A stretch of DNA of 64,000 nt from Prostheceraeus crozeri (GCA_907163375.1 CAJQUW010005733.1:1-64000); one strand, 5' to 3'. Positions 22,873-33,957 are shown, counted from the first letter of the stretch. Notes: a model not told the origin generated them from the letters alone. A program made the numbers and translations.

Positions 22873-23805
22873 AGGTGAGTGCAAATGTAATATTCTTAGA
22901 CTTCAAAAAGTTCCTGATTTTTCCGATTATGGGAGAATAGGACCAGAAGTAGGCTTCTGCCAAAGCAGTTGTGATGAATATAGCTCTCCGTGTGCTGGTT
23001 CCACTTAGGTCCAATGTAGCGCCAACCACTGGAGTGATACTTTAACTCTCGGAAATGTAGCAATGCTGATGTCGAAGGGAGAATGAGAGTGTCATCACTG
23101 CACTACGTGGCCCGGAGAATCTTAAGAGGATGGGGTTTAACTATTCCGTTTGGAGCCCCAACTGCATGAACCAAACTCGATCACCTTATTAGATAATAGC
23201 AACTCGATACCACTATTAAATAACATGAGTTCAATATCTAAATTTGAGCTAAAAATAGCCTCTGACGTCATCAGGTGACCCCATGGAATGATAGATAGCG
23301 GTCATATATATATTCGTTGGTAATACATTATATGGCTTTAAAATGCTTGATTTGGTCACAAATTGACATTTTATGCTCTCGTGCTATACAATTGCATTGA
23401 TCACGTGACCCATCAAAAGGCATGATTTTCGGACTTTAAATGCTATTTTGCGATTAAACTAAGCATTTTGGACCACTATAATATAATACTATCAGATAGA
23501 AATGTGACCCTAATCTGTCATTTTATGACGTCAGAAAGGTCATCCGATGTCACGTGATGACGCCAGAGGCTATTTTTAGCAATTTTTGCACATCTGACCT
23601 TACTTGGACCCCTAAACCTTGACCAATCCAGCTAAAACTTTGCATGCATAATTTTCTTACCAAAAGGAATACTTTTGGCGACGTGCACCCTGACTTTTCC
23701 AACTTTCGATTTTTTTGAACCACTTTGCCTTTGCTTCTGGTCCTATTCTCTCACATTTGAAAAAATCAGGAAATTTTTGAAGTCCAAGAATATTACATCT
23801 GACTT
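22873..23805. repeat. Nested inverted repeats upstream of STAMBP
   Basis: The outer arms are 22873-22951 and 23728-23805; they share GTAATATTCTTRGACTTCAA and AGAATAGGACCAGAAG. The inner arms are 23247-23279 and 23549-23581; they share GCTAAAAATAGCCTCTG. The structure looks like a decayed foldback or MITE with an older palindrome inside. No gene is seen between 22626 and 23843. Confidence 0.65.
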
Positions 23806-23959
23806 TTCCAACTTTCGAGTTTTTGAACCATCTCAGTGTACATTAGGGTGTGGCTGTTCCCCCTACTTCTCCGGATACAGCCTAACTATTTTTTGTGAGT
23901 GAGGTTATGTATCAAGATAATGTATGCAAAATTTGAAGTCGCTACGATTACGTCCTGGG

Positions 23960-24597
23960 CAGGGATATATAGAGGTAGGGGATTGATAACTCCCAAATGC
24001 TACTGACAAGTGGAGGGTTAAGATCCTTAACGCCTGTGCAACGTAAAATCAGAGTATTAAGTTGCAGTTATGAATGAAAATCATTCTAAGTGAGTACATG
24101 TTAGTAATTATCAAAAAGACCATAATCACATTGCAACGCAGGTCAAAGGTCAGTCCAAGGTCAAAGGTCACAGATCTTTAGAAGAACACCCCGAAAGTTT
24201 CCTCAACTTTCTGTGATTAATTTCCAGCTCCTTTTCAATATTGATGCGTTTCAACTCGTTCTTTACGAAACAGTTGAAAGTGCAAATCATAATAGGTTGA
24301 AAGTGTGAATGTCTTCAAGCACATTTCTGATCAACCAAATAAGAGAATGAATCAGATGAATTTTCAATTGCTTGTAGCACACGTACGAATAACTTAAGGG
24401 CATGAGATAAGCACAGGAGTTTAATTCCAAGATTTCCTGACTTGTCAAAAAACTGTAACACATTGCTGAAAATGAAGTGACTGCTAAGCAAAAATCAGGT
24501 TTGCACAAGCCGCTTCGATCAGCCATTTCAAATAGCTGCGCTGCTCAATCTTTTCTGGAAGATTATGAGAATCGTGCGGTACCTCTATATATCCCTG
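23960..24597. mobile_element. Non-autonomous hAT, perfect 8-bp duplication, nested
   Basis: The ends are CAGGGATATATAGAGGTA and its exact reverse complement. The target duplication GTCCTGGG lies on both sides (23952-23959 and 24598-24605). It is 638 bp. The ends are perfect, so it is younger than the degraded hAT around it. It contains two direct-repeat AGGTCA motifs, listed separately. Confidence 0.9.
24140..24170 (+). promoter_or_regulatory. Two perfect DR1 nuclear-receptor-type motifs
   Basis: AGGTCAAAGGTCA occurs at 24140-24152 and again at 24158-24170, each being two AGGTCA half-sites spaced by one base. This is the consensus bound by RXR/HNF4/PPAR-class receptors. The sites lie inside a transposon about 1.5 kb upstream of STAMBP. 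Binding is inferred only from the motif. Confidence 0.5.
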
Positions 24598-24863
24598 GTC
24601 CTGGGGTTCCACATGACTGTTCAAATATGGCAGCGCACATTTACATGAACAGTTAATACGTGATTTTCATAAATCAATTAGGTTCGTCCCCTCCCCCCGA
24701 AAAAAATCTGGCGTCGTCTGTAAATACTTCTCGCTACGTCTATGCTCTCCGTATCAGTTGTAATAATTTCGTGCGATTGAATACTTATGAAACTGACTCA
24801 CTTCAATTGATTTCTGTCGGTAGAAATGACATCTAAACCCTTCAATGACCCGTCTTTTCCTTT

Positions 24864-26400
24864 TTGGGCACGTTGGATCAAATGAGGATACCGAAATCTC
24901 GACGTAACAGTGGAAAATCAATTTACAGAATGTCCACATTCAAGAAAAATCTTCGAAATACATTTTGCATTTGGCTGATAATTGCCCTTGAAGTGCATAA
25001 AAATCCGGAAATCTTAAAGTTTCTGATGGGAAGCAGAACTGCTTCAATGGCCAGAGTCGACCAAAAATCTTGCTACGACTCAGAAAAAGCTCTACACAGG
25101 AAATTCCAAGATCAGAATAGTTTAGACAGAGAGGAGCAACAACTTTGCATTCCACAACGGCTAGATACCGAAGGCTGAAGGTGACAGGATGTGAAATCAA
25201 ACTCCCGTTGACGCATTAAAATCCCCTCCGTTAGACTCAACTACGGTTACAACTCCAACTGCTCTGGCCAGCACCGTTAAACATTAGTCAACATTTGCCA
25301 TGATGATGCGAGCACTTTGAATATGAATCCTACATAATCCTACAGATACAGGGTGGAAACAGTGTAGAAAATTTCAGAACAAACCACGTCAAATTAGATC
25401 CCACCGATGCCTGTTGCTATTCACTGGTACGGTAGGCTGATGAAAATCTTTCTTCTGGTAACTATTCGCTTGACGACAGTCTTCCAACATTGATATCTGG
25501 AATTGAAGGCGTTAAGCTACTTGCTGTTCCTTATCTTCCACTGAAATCTAAAGAAAAAGCAGGATATCTTATCTCAACAGCTACTTTTGATTTAGTGGAA
25601 CAGTGGAATTGCATAGATAATATTTCTTCCATGGTGGTGCTCGACGCCAGTCATTTGACCGCGACTTGTGTTTGCATTCAAGAGAAACTAGGCAGAGCTC
25701 TGGAGTGATGTGCGTGCGGATACATGTTGGGTAATTTATCTCACCAAAGCGTAGGATGCTTTGAAAATGGAGGTGTCAAAAGGTCCAGAACTACCGTTCT
25801 TTTTAAAATTCCTTGAACGATTCCAGGAGTTTGTAGCGATGAGAGCTCCATAAACTCATGATAACAGTATCGATCAATTTCTGGTAGGACAGCGGAACAC
25901 CGTCTTCGAACTCCTGAATAGTACTCGAAATTCAGATTCTAATATACTCCCACGTTCAGATTATAAGGAATTACTCACACTGACGTTCTTTTGCTTGAAA
26001 TCAAATGAAAAAAAATCAGATTTTCAGAAGGCTGGAGCAACTCATAGAGCGAGGTGGATGTCGAAAATAAGTTATTCCATCGAAAATGTTCTGATGAGCA
26101 AGGCGATCCTTCAACACCAGGAAAAATTCATCTCAGAATCAATGATTGCAAAGTAACTCGAGTTGTCACTTTTACTGTTATGTGTGCATTCCTCGGAGGT
26201 ACAATTTTCCAAGAAGACGTCAACTCCGTCAGATGAACTTGCCCTTCTCCAAAACACTCATCGTTACAAGTGTTGAAATGTTGTGGGTGACGCCGCACAC
26301 AGGGCAATAACAAATCATTTATAGCATTTAGTTCCTGAAATGATTCCTTAGTCGTTGCTTGATGAGGTTCACAAAGCAAACTATAATATATTGCTGATTC
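24864..26400 (+). pseudogene. Decayed hAT-family transposase
   Basis: No long frame survives, but blocks are recognisable. At 25490-25708 there is GIEGVKLLAVPYLPLKSKEK, then LVEQWNCIDNISSMVVLDAS and CIQEKLGRALE, matching the RNase-H-like core of an invertebrate hAT-like family in which the usual text is GVPKL...W.L.D.I.AM.FDTT. Further right come a LPFFLKFLERFQEF block (about 25790) and QKAGATHRARWMSK (about 26030), in shifted frames. The aspartate that would act in catalysis falls in VVLDAS with the usual FDTT context lost. Several frameshifts and stops interrupt it, and the N-terminal part (24864-25178) is not recognisable. It probably moved the 5.8-kb element that contains it. The family assignment is from memory of motifs. 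Confidence 0.55.
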
Positions 26401-26996
26401 TATCCTTATGTCGGAGAAAATTAATTCACATCAGAATCTTCATAGGACAGATTTTGGAAAACCGATATTTACACCAATTTATCCAAAAAGATACGAACTT
26501 CAGTTGCTCTGTGGAAATTATTCGAACTTATGTGCATCAATGCGAGTTTTTCGAACATTCCTGAGAGGTCTAGTATAATGGCGATGCTCATACGAGTAGA
26601 AAAAGTTAAGGCGTTGAGGGTTACAAATGATAGTGCAGAACGGGGAGTGAAGTTTGCGCACGGCTTTTTTGCCGAGTACGAAGAGTGAAAAGCTGTACCA
26701 TGACATTTTTAAGTGATGGAGCATGACAAATGCTGATAAATCTAAGGTAAAAACTTGGAATGGAGGCATGTAAAAAATAGCTCTTGATGCTTGATTGAGT
26801 TGCTCTATGATGAATTCCTCTTGATTAGTTGAACCATGATACTGTTGTATTTCGCATGCAGTACTTTTAACTAGTATAATTAAATGCCGATAAACGCATT
26901 TTTCTGATGTTTTTTAAGCTGAGTTATTGCTTTGTAATTTGATTATCAACAAAACTGAGCTCTATTGGAAAAACACGAAACTATGACATCCCTATA

Positions 26997-29446
26997 CACG
27001 GTGTGCCTGAACAGGCGGTTTAACTTTTAAAATTTCCGATATGTTTTGTCGACGGTTTCCGGTAGAGTTTTTGATCCTCTTTCAGAATATCATAATTAAA
27101 AAATCTTTCATCGAGCCCCTTTCGAGAAAATGACGAAAATTCAGAATGGCGGACGATGAAACCGAAACTTGTGTCTCGAGGCGTGTTAAAAAAATTTCCC
27201 ATATGTTTTGTCGACGGTTTCCGGTAGAGTTTTTGATCCTCTTTCAGAATATCATAATTAAAAAATCTTTCATCGAGCCCCTTTCGAGAAAATGACAAAA
27301 ATCAAAATGGCGGACCGATGAAGTCACAACCCATTTGAAATAAAAGCATTTAAAACCAATGTTAATACCAAAACTGGATCATATAGAACAAGAATTCCAT
27401 ACTGATGATTAGTCGTAATCTCTACAACAGAGATACTTGCAATAAGCAATTACCAACAACAAATAGCAAGACTGCTAAGAACAAGAACATGTAGGCCTAC
27501 ATGTACCACTCAGAGGTGTCGACCATTGTAGGCCCTTACCGCGGCCAACAGTTGGTCGACATATCTGGGATTTTCAAAAGTTTTTACTTTGTAATTCGAC
27601 CAGAACGAGTCAAAGTCGGCATGAAGCGTTTCGCTGACTTGCTCGCTGTATTTGCCGAGGCCTTCACGTTTCATCTCACAAAACTCGGGAACATGATGCA
27701 ATATGCAATGCAGCTTTGGTGATATTCTTGCATTCAGGGCAACGAGGTCACCACGGAACTTTTCAATATGCAACATGTAATTTGCATCAACATGCTTCCC
27801 GAAACAGCTCGTGACGACTGAATCAAGACTTTTGAACGCTGCTACCACAAGTAAAACGTCAATTGTTGCGATTGATCGCAGTCTGTCTACATTTTTCAAA
27901 AGTCTGCGTGCGCTGTTGCCGTTGAGAGTGCCGCCGTGGTATGCATCTTTCTGAACACGAGATGAGCTAAGCCACTGGCTTGCAACGGTCGGATTCGTTT
28001 CCTCAAAAATTTGAAACAATTTTGTTACAGAGCCAATCAGAAGGTGTAACTCAGGAGGAGGCATTTTCGCTATGATGCGGTCGTTGCTGCTTCCTCGAAC
28101 AATCGCTGGGTGAATCGCATTTCCATACTTTTGGCTTGAGATTTTGATTCTGAAGAGTCATAGTATCGCCAAAACAGACTAGAAAGCTTGCTCCACGTTC
28201 TGCTTTCCCCGACATTCAGAAGATCATCTTTGTTGGCATCGCACCAGGGGCACGGATGCGTGCATCCGCAACTCATCAGTCCCAAGAGAATGTTATAGAC
28301 TTTCATGTGGGCAACAATGACATGATCCGATGATAAATTGTCCAAGCCAAGCTCGTGCCAGAGATACTTCAAATTTTCATAGTTCTCGGGCAGGTCTGGT
28401 GCAATCGCTATCATGAACATACTTTTCATACTTGAGTGACTTAGCCTCGCAAATGATGGGGCAGCAGAATCTCTCTCAATGATCTCTGAAGATTGATCTT
28501 CAAAAATCCTTTTCCTGCATCGATGCCAATCTTGACGAAATGATCACTCTCTATCTCGCGCTTCAATAGAATAGTATCTCATCAATGAAACTTTGAACAT
28601 TTTTGCACAGAATAACAGGTCTTTTTATGCGCTCTTTTCTAGAATCAAAGAAATCTGCATTCATAGATACAAAATGGTCATCAAAAATGTGATCATTGTA
28701 CCTAAGTTTCTCGCGCAAATATGGTTCGACGGAACTTCTTCTGTTGGACTGTCGGATAGTCTTCGCCAAGTTGGTTGCTTGTCTGTCACTTAGGTTCATG
28801 TTGCGTTGTATGTCCAACATATTTTCGGATGAAAGCTGGTGTTTGGGTGAATTCAAATCTGAGACGGATCCAGATCTCACTGTTTGCACATCAACTGCTC
28901 CAGATTTCGAGTGAAGTTTATGAACGATTGTGGAAGCAGAAAACTTCTCGGGATCATCAGGAGACTCGATCGACATCAAATCCACCAGATTTGCGAACTT
29001 CTTCATCTTATAGCACACGTGAGGCTTGCCTCTACCCAAATGACAAAAGCAGCGTGCACAGAGCTTCAAATTTGATGGAGATTTATCGTCATTACTCGTT
29101 GAAGGCCTTTCTGGATGTGTTTTTCGGCACGGCGATTTAGAATCTATCGATATTCTTGCTACATCACAGATTGTGCAGTCAAAAAACCATCAACTGAACT
29201 TTGACGAGTGAAAAATGCGAATGAAAAATACACAACGAATTTGTTCACGTTCCTATCATATATGTAAGCACTCTCCTTCAAGATTTACGATCCGCTATTT
29301 TGAATTCTCGTCATTTTCTCGAAAGGGACTAGATGAAAGATTTTTAATTATGATATTCTGAAAGAGGATCAAAAACTCTACCGGAAACCGTCGACAAAAC
29401 ATATGGGAAATTTTAAAAGTTAGACCGCCTGTTCAGGCACACCGTG
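26997..29446 (-). mobile_element. CAC-ended DNA transposon (CMC/Chapaev-like?), nested
   Basis: The ends are CACGGTGTGCCTGAACAGG (26997) and its reverse complement, ending at 29446. The inverted repeats are about 150 bp and include TTTTGTCGACGGTTTCCGG. TATA flanks both sides, giving a 4-bp (or TA 2-bp) duplication. The left inverted repeat is present twice in tandem (about 27020-27150 and 27190-27320). The transposase is on the minus strand. CAC termini with a short duplication suggest the CACTA/Mirage/Chapaev group, but I am unsure. Confidence 0.75.
27510..29069 (-). pseudogene. Transposase of the CAC-ended transposon
   Basis: Blocks run in order on the minus strand. From 29069 there is a Zn-finger-like N-terminus (LCARCFCHLGRGKPHVC). 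Near 28500 is VKIGIDAGKGFLKI, which looks like the first catalytic Asp region. From about 28460 to 28070 come LWHELGL and a CGCTHPCPWCDA cysteine cluster. From 28064 there is ELHLLIGSVTKLF, then KLHCILHHVPEFC and GLGKYSEQVSETLHADF, which would hold the last acidic catalytic residue. This family is common as uncharacterised proteins in cnidarians and aphids. A frameshift after the GKGFLKI block and another change near 28065 split the frame, so this copy is dead. Total length would be about 510-530 residues. Confidence 0.65.
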
Positions 29447-29650
29447 TATAAGGAACAATTATTTCAGGCGATGGCTTTCGTGAATACTGTTAGTAATTTC
29501 AAATCCAATGAGGAACCCCTAGACAAGCTTAGATTTTTAAAAAACTCGGCTAATATGTTCTAAACAATAAACCTCAATCACAAAAAATGTTAAGCGGGAT
29601 ATCTTGAAGTTCACTAAAAATCGGGGGAACAGCCACACCCTAGTGCACAT

Positions 29651-30640
29651 GTATGGCACTTTCGTAAAATAAGTCTACCTCGACTATACGATGCACATAA
29701 AATAGATTCTAAATTCTAAATGAATAATTTTTCTTGATTTTTTGGACTGATACATGGGAATATAGTTTTGGAAGTGAACAGATAATTCAAGGATTGTGCA
29801 TAATGTACATGCATAATTGTATATCCTTACGAAAAACACGAGAAAAAGTGGAATTGAAGACAACAGCAAAGGGGCTTGTCCACGAAAGCAGAGACATGAA
29901 TGCAAGAAAATGAAGTTAGGAGTACATGTTTCATATTAAGTTTTATTAGTAGACATATCAAAGTTAATACCTTCAGGTTTAGAACATCGACATCAATTAA
30001 TTTTTTCGATGGTCAAAAGGTCATCGCAATTATTGCTCGGGCTTGCGGGTGGAAAATTGACTATAATTTAGATAAGCTGAAAATTTGATTTGAACAGCCT
30101 TCATTCTTTGTCATTGCAATTTATGACTCAGTTTTTGAGCGCGGTGCAGCTAGATTTTTCATACCAATACTTCACTTCTCTCAGGCTGTCCAGCGCATCA
30201 ACTATAGAAAAACGATGAAAAGACAAATTTTCTTTCACATCAATGATAAAATGCCAAAAAGTATGTATTAAAAAAACTTGAAACTTTGAAACTACTTGAT
30301 CATTAAGACATTTATTTGATAAAGAAATATTGCGGTTTACGTCTTGTTAATTGTATTACATGAAAACATATCAAAAAAAGCTATGTTTTTTTCATGCAAC
30401 ATCATCTGTGACATGTTTTAAATGCCCAACCTATTAAATGAGTTGTTAACGTCACGTTTTAATAGACAAAATAAAAGAAGACTGAGCTGAAATTATGCTA
30501 CACAAAACCTTAATTGCCAAATACCAAAATAAAAGCACAACAATCGGATAAGACAATTGAGAAAGTAAATTATTAACTGATTGCACTCACAATAAGAACG
30601 TTGTATGAAGATAGTTTTATATATATATATAAATATATGT
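29651..30640. other. AT-rich stretch without recognisable genes
   Basis: No frame longer than about 75 codons with coding character is seen and no repeat boundary was found. A short TA/AT microsatellite lies at about 30619-30640. Confidence 0.4.
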
Positions 30641-30646
30641 TAAAGA

Positions 30647-30776
30647 TAAATTAAAAAAATCAACGTAGTCTCAAGATAAAATTGTTTATTCACGAATTTT
30701 CGTCTAAGACTTCATCAGGTGAACGAAGCAAATGCGAACAATTTTATCTTGAGACTACGTTGATTTTTTAAATTTA
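30647..30776. repeat. Palindrome with degenerate hammerhead-like core
   Basis: Arms of about 38 bp sharing CAACGTAGTCTCAAGATAAA are inverted around a 50-bp centre. The centre, read on the minus strand (30723-30689), holds TTCAC, CTGATGA, a GTC-TTA-GAC stem, GAAA, then TTC and GTGAA, the parts of a type I hammerhead in order. An unpaired A next to stem II makes it degenerate. It is probably a Penelope-type end. Confidence 0.4.
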
Positions 30777-31423
30777 TCTTTATTACTAAGTCTCATGGCG
30801 ATTACTTATGATCAAATATATGTTGCATATATTCAACTTCGGTTGACTTCATAGCGTGCGGACGGAAGTTCCTTCTTCTCGTGACGTTTAGTCCACCCCG
30901 GTTCGCGAATCATCAAATTTCGCCTGTTTTTCCCAGCAGTTTTCGGACTTCTTTGTATCACAAGAATCCTCCTGAACTGCTCCGGCCAATGGTTCTGTTT
31001 TCTTTCAACGTTGTTCGTCATTGCCACCGTTATTGCTCAATTATCGCTCAATTACCGAGACTCATATTCAATGGCCATTACTCAGCAATGCGGGGATATC
31101 CCACCTGTCTTCTGCGACCACATCTGATTGCGCAATCTACGTCGCCCCTGCCTCTCCTATACACTTTCCTTGTCCTCGTCTCTACTTTCCTGCTTCCCGT
31201 GTGATTACATCACAATGACTTCATCACCTCGTCTGCACTATTCACGTTCCCAAATCCTCAGCCTTCGGCTTGACTATCCCATTCCCCGTGTACAAAGAAG
31301 AGCCTTGTTCTATCATAGGATTCTTATCAGAACTCCGAAGTCAAATCCCAAGAAATGTGACGATCTACATGAGGATGTGTCATCTCGAAAGCCAAACTGC
31401 TGACTAAGCCCACACCCTCCGTT

Positions 31424-32233
31424 ATGTTATTTAACGCCAGGTCCGTCTTCAACAAAATTGATGAACTGAGACTTCGAGCTTCCAAGTTCACTCCCGACGT
31501 TATCTGCATTACCGAAACATGGCTCGACAGCAGTATTGACAGTGAATCAATCTCCATCCCCAATTATCATCTGGTGAGATCTGACCGTGACTGTCACGGT
31601 GGTGGTGTAGCCATCTACTGCAAATGTCATTTTTCTCGTATTGCAAGTCCTACTAGCAGTGTTGATGGTCTGAAGTCGAGTATTTTGTGCTTATACTTGT
31701 ACGAATTTGACGTCCATGTTTGTGTCTTGTATCATCCATACTGGGGAAATGTTAATTATCATGATATAGTGATAGACTCTCTTCAATCGCTGGTAGACAA
31801 CCTTTCGTCCAAACATGTTATCTTAACAGGAGATGTGAATGACCTGCGTCATAAATTGTGTGACTTTTTTGTTTTGAACAACATGAAGCAACTTGTCCAA
31901 TTTCCTACTAGAGGAAAAAATGTTTTGGATATTTTTGCCTCAAGCCAGCCCCTCAGATTTGAACATCCTGTCCTCCTCTCCCCCATTGGTAGATCTGATC
32001 ATAAAGGTATCTTTGTGAAAACTGTCGCTAACAAACCTGTTACTGTCACTAAGGTCAAAGTTAGGTCTTTCTCTCCCGCCTCCTTTGCTCAGTGCTATAG
32101 TGTCCTTCTGTCAATTGATTGGAACGCCTGTTGTCTTGATTTTGATGATATCAATGAAGCTATTGACGCATTACAGTTTCTTCTTCTACAATTGTATCAC
32201 TTATTCTTTCCGGAAAAAAAACAGTTAGGATGA
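31424..32233 (+). CDS. LINE endonuclease domain
   Basis: This is the AP-endonuclease part of the LINE polyprotein. Visible family motifs are LLFNARSVFNKIDELR at the start, PDVICITETWLDSSI with the catalytic Glu, RSDRDCHGGGVAIYCK, VILTGDVND (usually GDFN) and GRSDHKGIFV with the catalytic Asp-His pair. The frame can be read upstream of the ATG, so the true start is probably earlier. It ends at a stop just after a run of eight A (about 32212-32221), where one base shift would continue into the reverse transcriptase frame. This is the main break in the element. Confidence 0.8.
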   Translation: MLFNARSVFNKIDELRLRASKFTPDVICITETWLDSSIDSESISIPNYHLVRSDRDCHGGGVAIYCKCHFSRIASPTSSVDGLKSSILCLYLYEFDVHVCVLYHPYWGNVNYHDIVIDSLQSLVDNLSSKHVILTGDVNDLRHKLCDFFVLNNMKQLVQFPTRGKNVLDIFASSQPLRFEHPVLLSPIGRSDHKGIFVKTVANKPVTVTKVKVRSFSPASFAQCYSVLLSIDWNACCLDFDDINEAIDALQFLLLQLYHLFFPEKKQLG

Positions 32234-33957
32234 GAAGTTCTGATCCGTCTTGGCTTACTCCATCTCTTAAAGCCATTTCAGATGCTAGAGATAGGGCTCT
32301 CTCCCGTGGCAATTATCCCAAGTACCTGTGTCTTAGAGAAAAATTTCTTTCAGAAGTGAAAAAATCCAAAATGAATCAATTCCGTAGAATGAAGTCCTCT
32401 TCCCCTGCTGATAGCTGGAAAGTTATTAATGCGCAGATTAAGAACCGGCATGGATCTTCTAACATCGACTATAACAAGGCCGTCGAACTCAATGAAGATT
32501 TTCAATCCTTCTTCTCTGATCCTGACGTCGACTCCTTTCTTGAGGATAGGCCTTCTACTCCTACCCACATCCCCCTAATTCCCGAGACTAAAATTTCTGA
32601 ATTGATAAGATCGTCCAAGTCGAATTCAGTCGGACCTGATGGTATTCCAGGATTCTTTTACAGAAAATTCCGCGATGTCTTGGTTGCGCCCTTGACCGTT
32701 CTATTTAACAGATGCCTTCAATCTGGTACCTTTCCTACTACCTGGAAATTGGCTAATGTCCTCCCTCTTCCGAAAGGCAATGGTGAATTCAGACCAATTT
32801 CGATCTTGCCTTTCCTCAGTAAAGTTCTTGAGCGCCTGATTCGTGATCACCTGCTTTTACCGTCTATTTGTTCTTTTGACTCACGGCAGTTTGGGTTCAT
32901 TCCTAATTCGTTTGGGGGATGCACTAACGCTCTTCTCAGTCTTCGTTTGACTATTCTGCAACACCTCAGCGCCAAGTCCTCCAACTCTTGCAAAATTCTC
33001 GCAGTAGACTTCAGAAAGGCCTTCGATTCGTTGAGTCACCTATCTGTTCTGAACACCCTTGTGACTGTTTTTCAATGCAATCCTTATATCGTTTCTATGA
33101 TTCAGTCCTTTTTGAAAGATCGTTTTCAGAGGGTCGCTACCAATGGTGTACAAGCTTCGTGGAAAGCTGTTTCCAGCGGAGTCCCTCAAGGGTCTATCTT
33201 GGGGCCTCTGTTGTTTGTCATGTACATTAATGATCTTCCTCATCTGACAAATACCAAAATCATAGCTTACGCGGACGACATATCTCTCGTTCACCTGTCA
33301 GAATCGTCTTCCTCTTCTGTCTTTCAAGATGACATTGATATTTTTGTCGAGTGGGCTCAGAATAAGAAACTCCGCATCAATGAAGCAAAAACCAAGAGTC
33401 TCACTATTTCAGGCAGACCGACCTCTTCCTCTCCCACTCATATTCATGTGAATGGCACTGTCATTGAAGATGTTCCTTCTCTCAAAATTTTGGGAATGTT
33501 TTTCTCCTCCGATAACAAATGGGACGATCAATTTGATTTCCTGTACAAAAAATGTTGCCGGTCCCTATCATTAAATAGACGGATTTGGTATAACTGTGGG
33601 CAAGGCGATATTGTTTGGCAGGCCTACGTTGGTCTTGTTTTTACCCATATTTCTTTCTGCTGGCCCGTTATTTGCGACCTAAAGAAGTCCCATGTGAAAA
33701 AACTTGAACGACTTGATCGCGTTGCTCGTCGTTGGGCCAATATCAATTTTAAATGTGATTTTCATCAAATGCTTGATAACATCTGTACACGACTGATTCG
33801 TAAAGTTTCTAGGTTTTCTGCATGCCATCCTTTATCTGAATTTTTCATTGTCAGATCCACTGATTCCCAAATCAGATCTCGGAGAAAATTGTTATGCTTT
33901 CAACGGAGATCGTCTGTTTACAACAATTCATTTATAAAGTATTCGAAATTTTCATGA
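32230..33957 (+). CDS. LINE reverse transcriptase domain
   Basis: This 575-codon frame carries all core RT blocks: PDGIPGFFYRKF; FRPISILPFLSKVLERLI; ILAVDFRKAFDSLSH (motif A, catalytic Asp); SGVPQGSILGPLLFVMYIND (motif B); and IIAYADDISLVHL (motif C, YADD). The thumb and a basic C-terminal region follow, ending KYSKFS. It primes cDNA synthesis from nicked target DNA. It follows the endonuclease frame with a 4-base overlap that results from the frameshift in the A-run. The intact 1.7-kb frame suggests a young copy. Confidence 0.88.
   Translation: MRSSDPSWLTPSLKAISDARDRALSRGNYPKYLCLREKFLSEVKKSKMNQFRRMKSSSPADSWKVINAQIKNRHGSSNIDYNKAVELNEDFQSFFSDPDVDSFLEDRPSTPTHIPLIPETKISELIRSSKSNSVGPDGIPGFFYRKFRDVLVAPLTVLFNRCLQSGTFPTTWKLANVLPLPKGNGEFRPISILPFLSKVLERLIRDHLLLPSICSFDSRQFGFIPNSFGGCTNALLSLRLTILQHLSAKSSNSCKILAVDFRKAFDSLSHLSVLNTLVTVFQCNPYIVSMIQSFLKDRFQRVATNGVQASWKAVSSGVPQGSILGPLLFVMYINDLPHLTNTKIIAYADDISLVHLSESSSSSVFQDDIDIFVEWAQNKKLRINEAKTKSLTISGRPTSSSPTHIHVNGTVIEDVPSLKILGMFFSSDNKWDDQFDFLYKKCCRSLSLNRRIWYNCGQGDIVWQAYVGLVFTHISFCWPVICDLKKSHVKKLERLDRVARRWANINFKCDFHQMLDNICTRLIRKVSRFSACHPLSEFFIVRSTDSQIRSRRKLLCFQRRSSVYNNSFIKYSKFS

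Larger units (their letters stand above)
23844..29642 (+). mobile_element. 5.8-kb hAT element interrupted by two other transposons
   Basis: The inverted ends are TAGGGTGTGGCTGTTCCCCC at 23844 and its reverse complement ending at 29642. Similarity continues inwards (a TTTTTTGTGAKTGAGGTT block on both sides). The flanks GTGTACAT (23836-23843) and GTGCACAT (29643-29650) are an 8-bp duplication with one mismatch, as expected for hAT. Inside are a decayed transposase (about 24864-26400), a smaller hAT (23960-24597) and a CAC-ended transposon (26997-29446). Without these the element would be about 2.7 kb, a plausible autonomous size. Confidence 0.8.

Noticed and set aside
24287-24526. A 79-codon minus-strand frame as a small gene
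   Set aside because: It lies wholly inside a non-autonomous hAT element with perfect ends; there is no start context or family resemblance.
27020-27298. A 92-codon frame with an internal repeated peptide
   Set aside because: It is the duplicated terminal inverted repeat of a DNA transposon read as protein, not a repeat protein.
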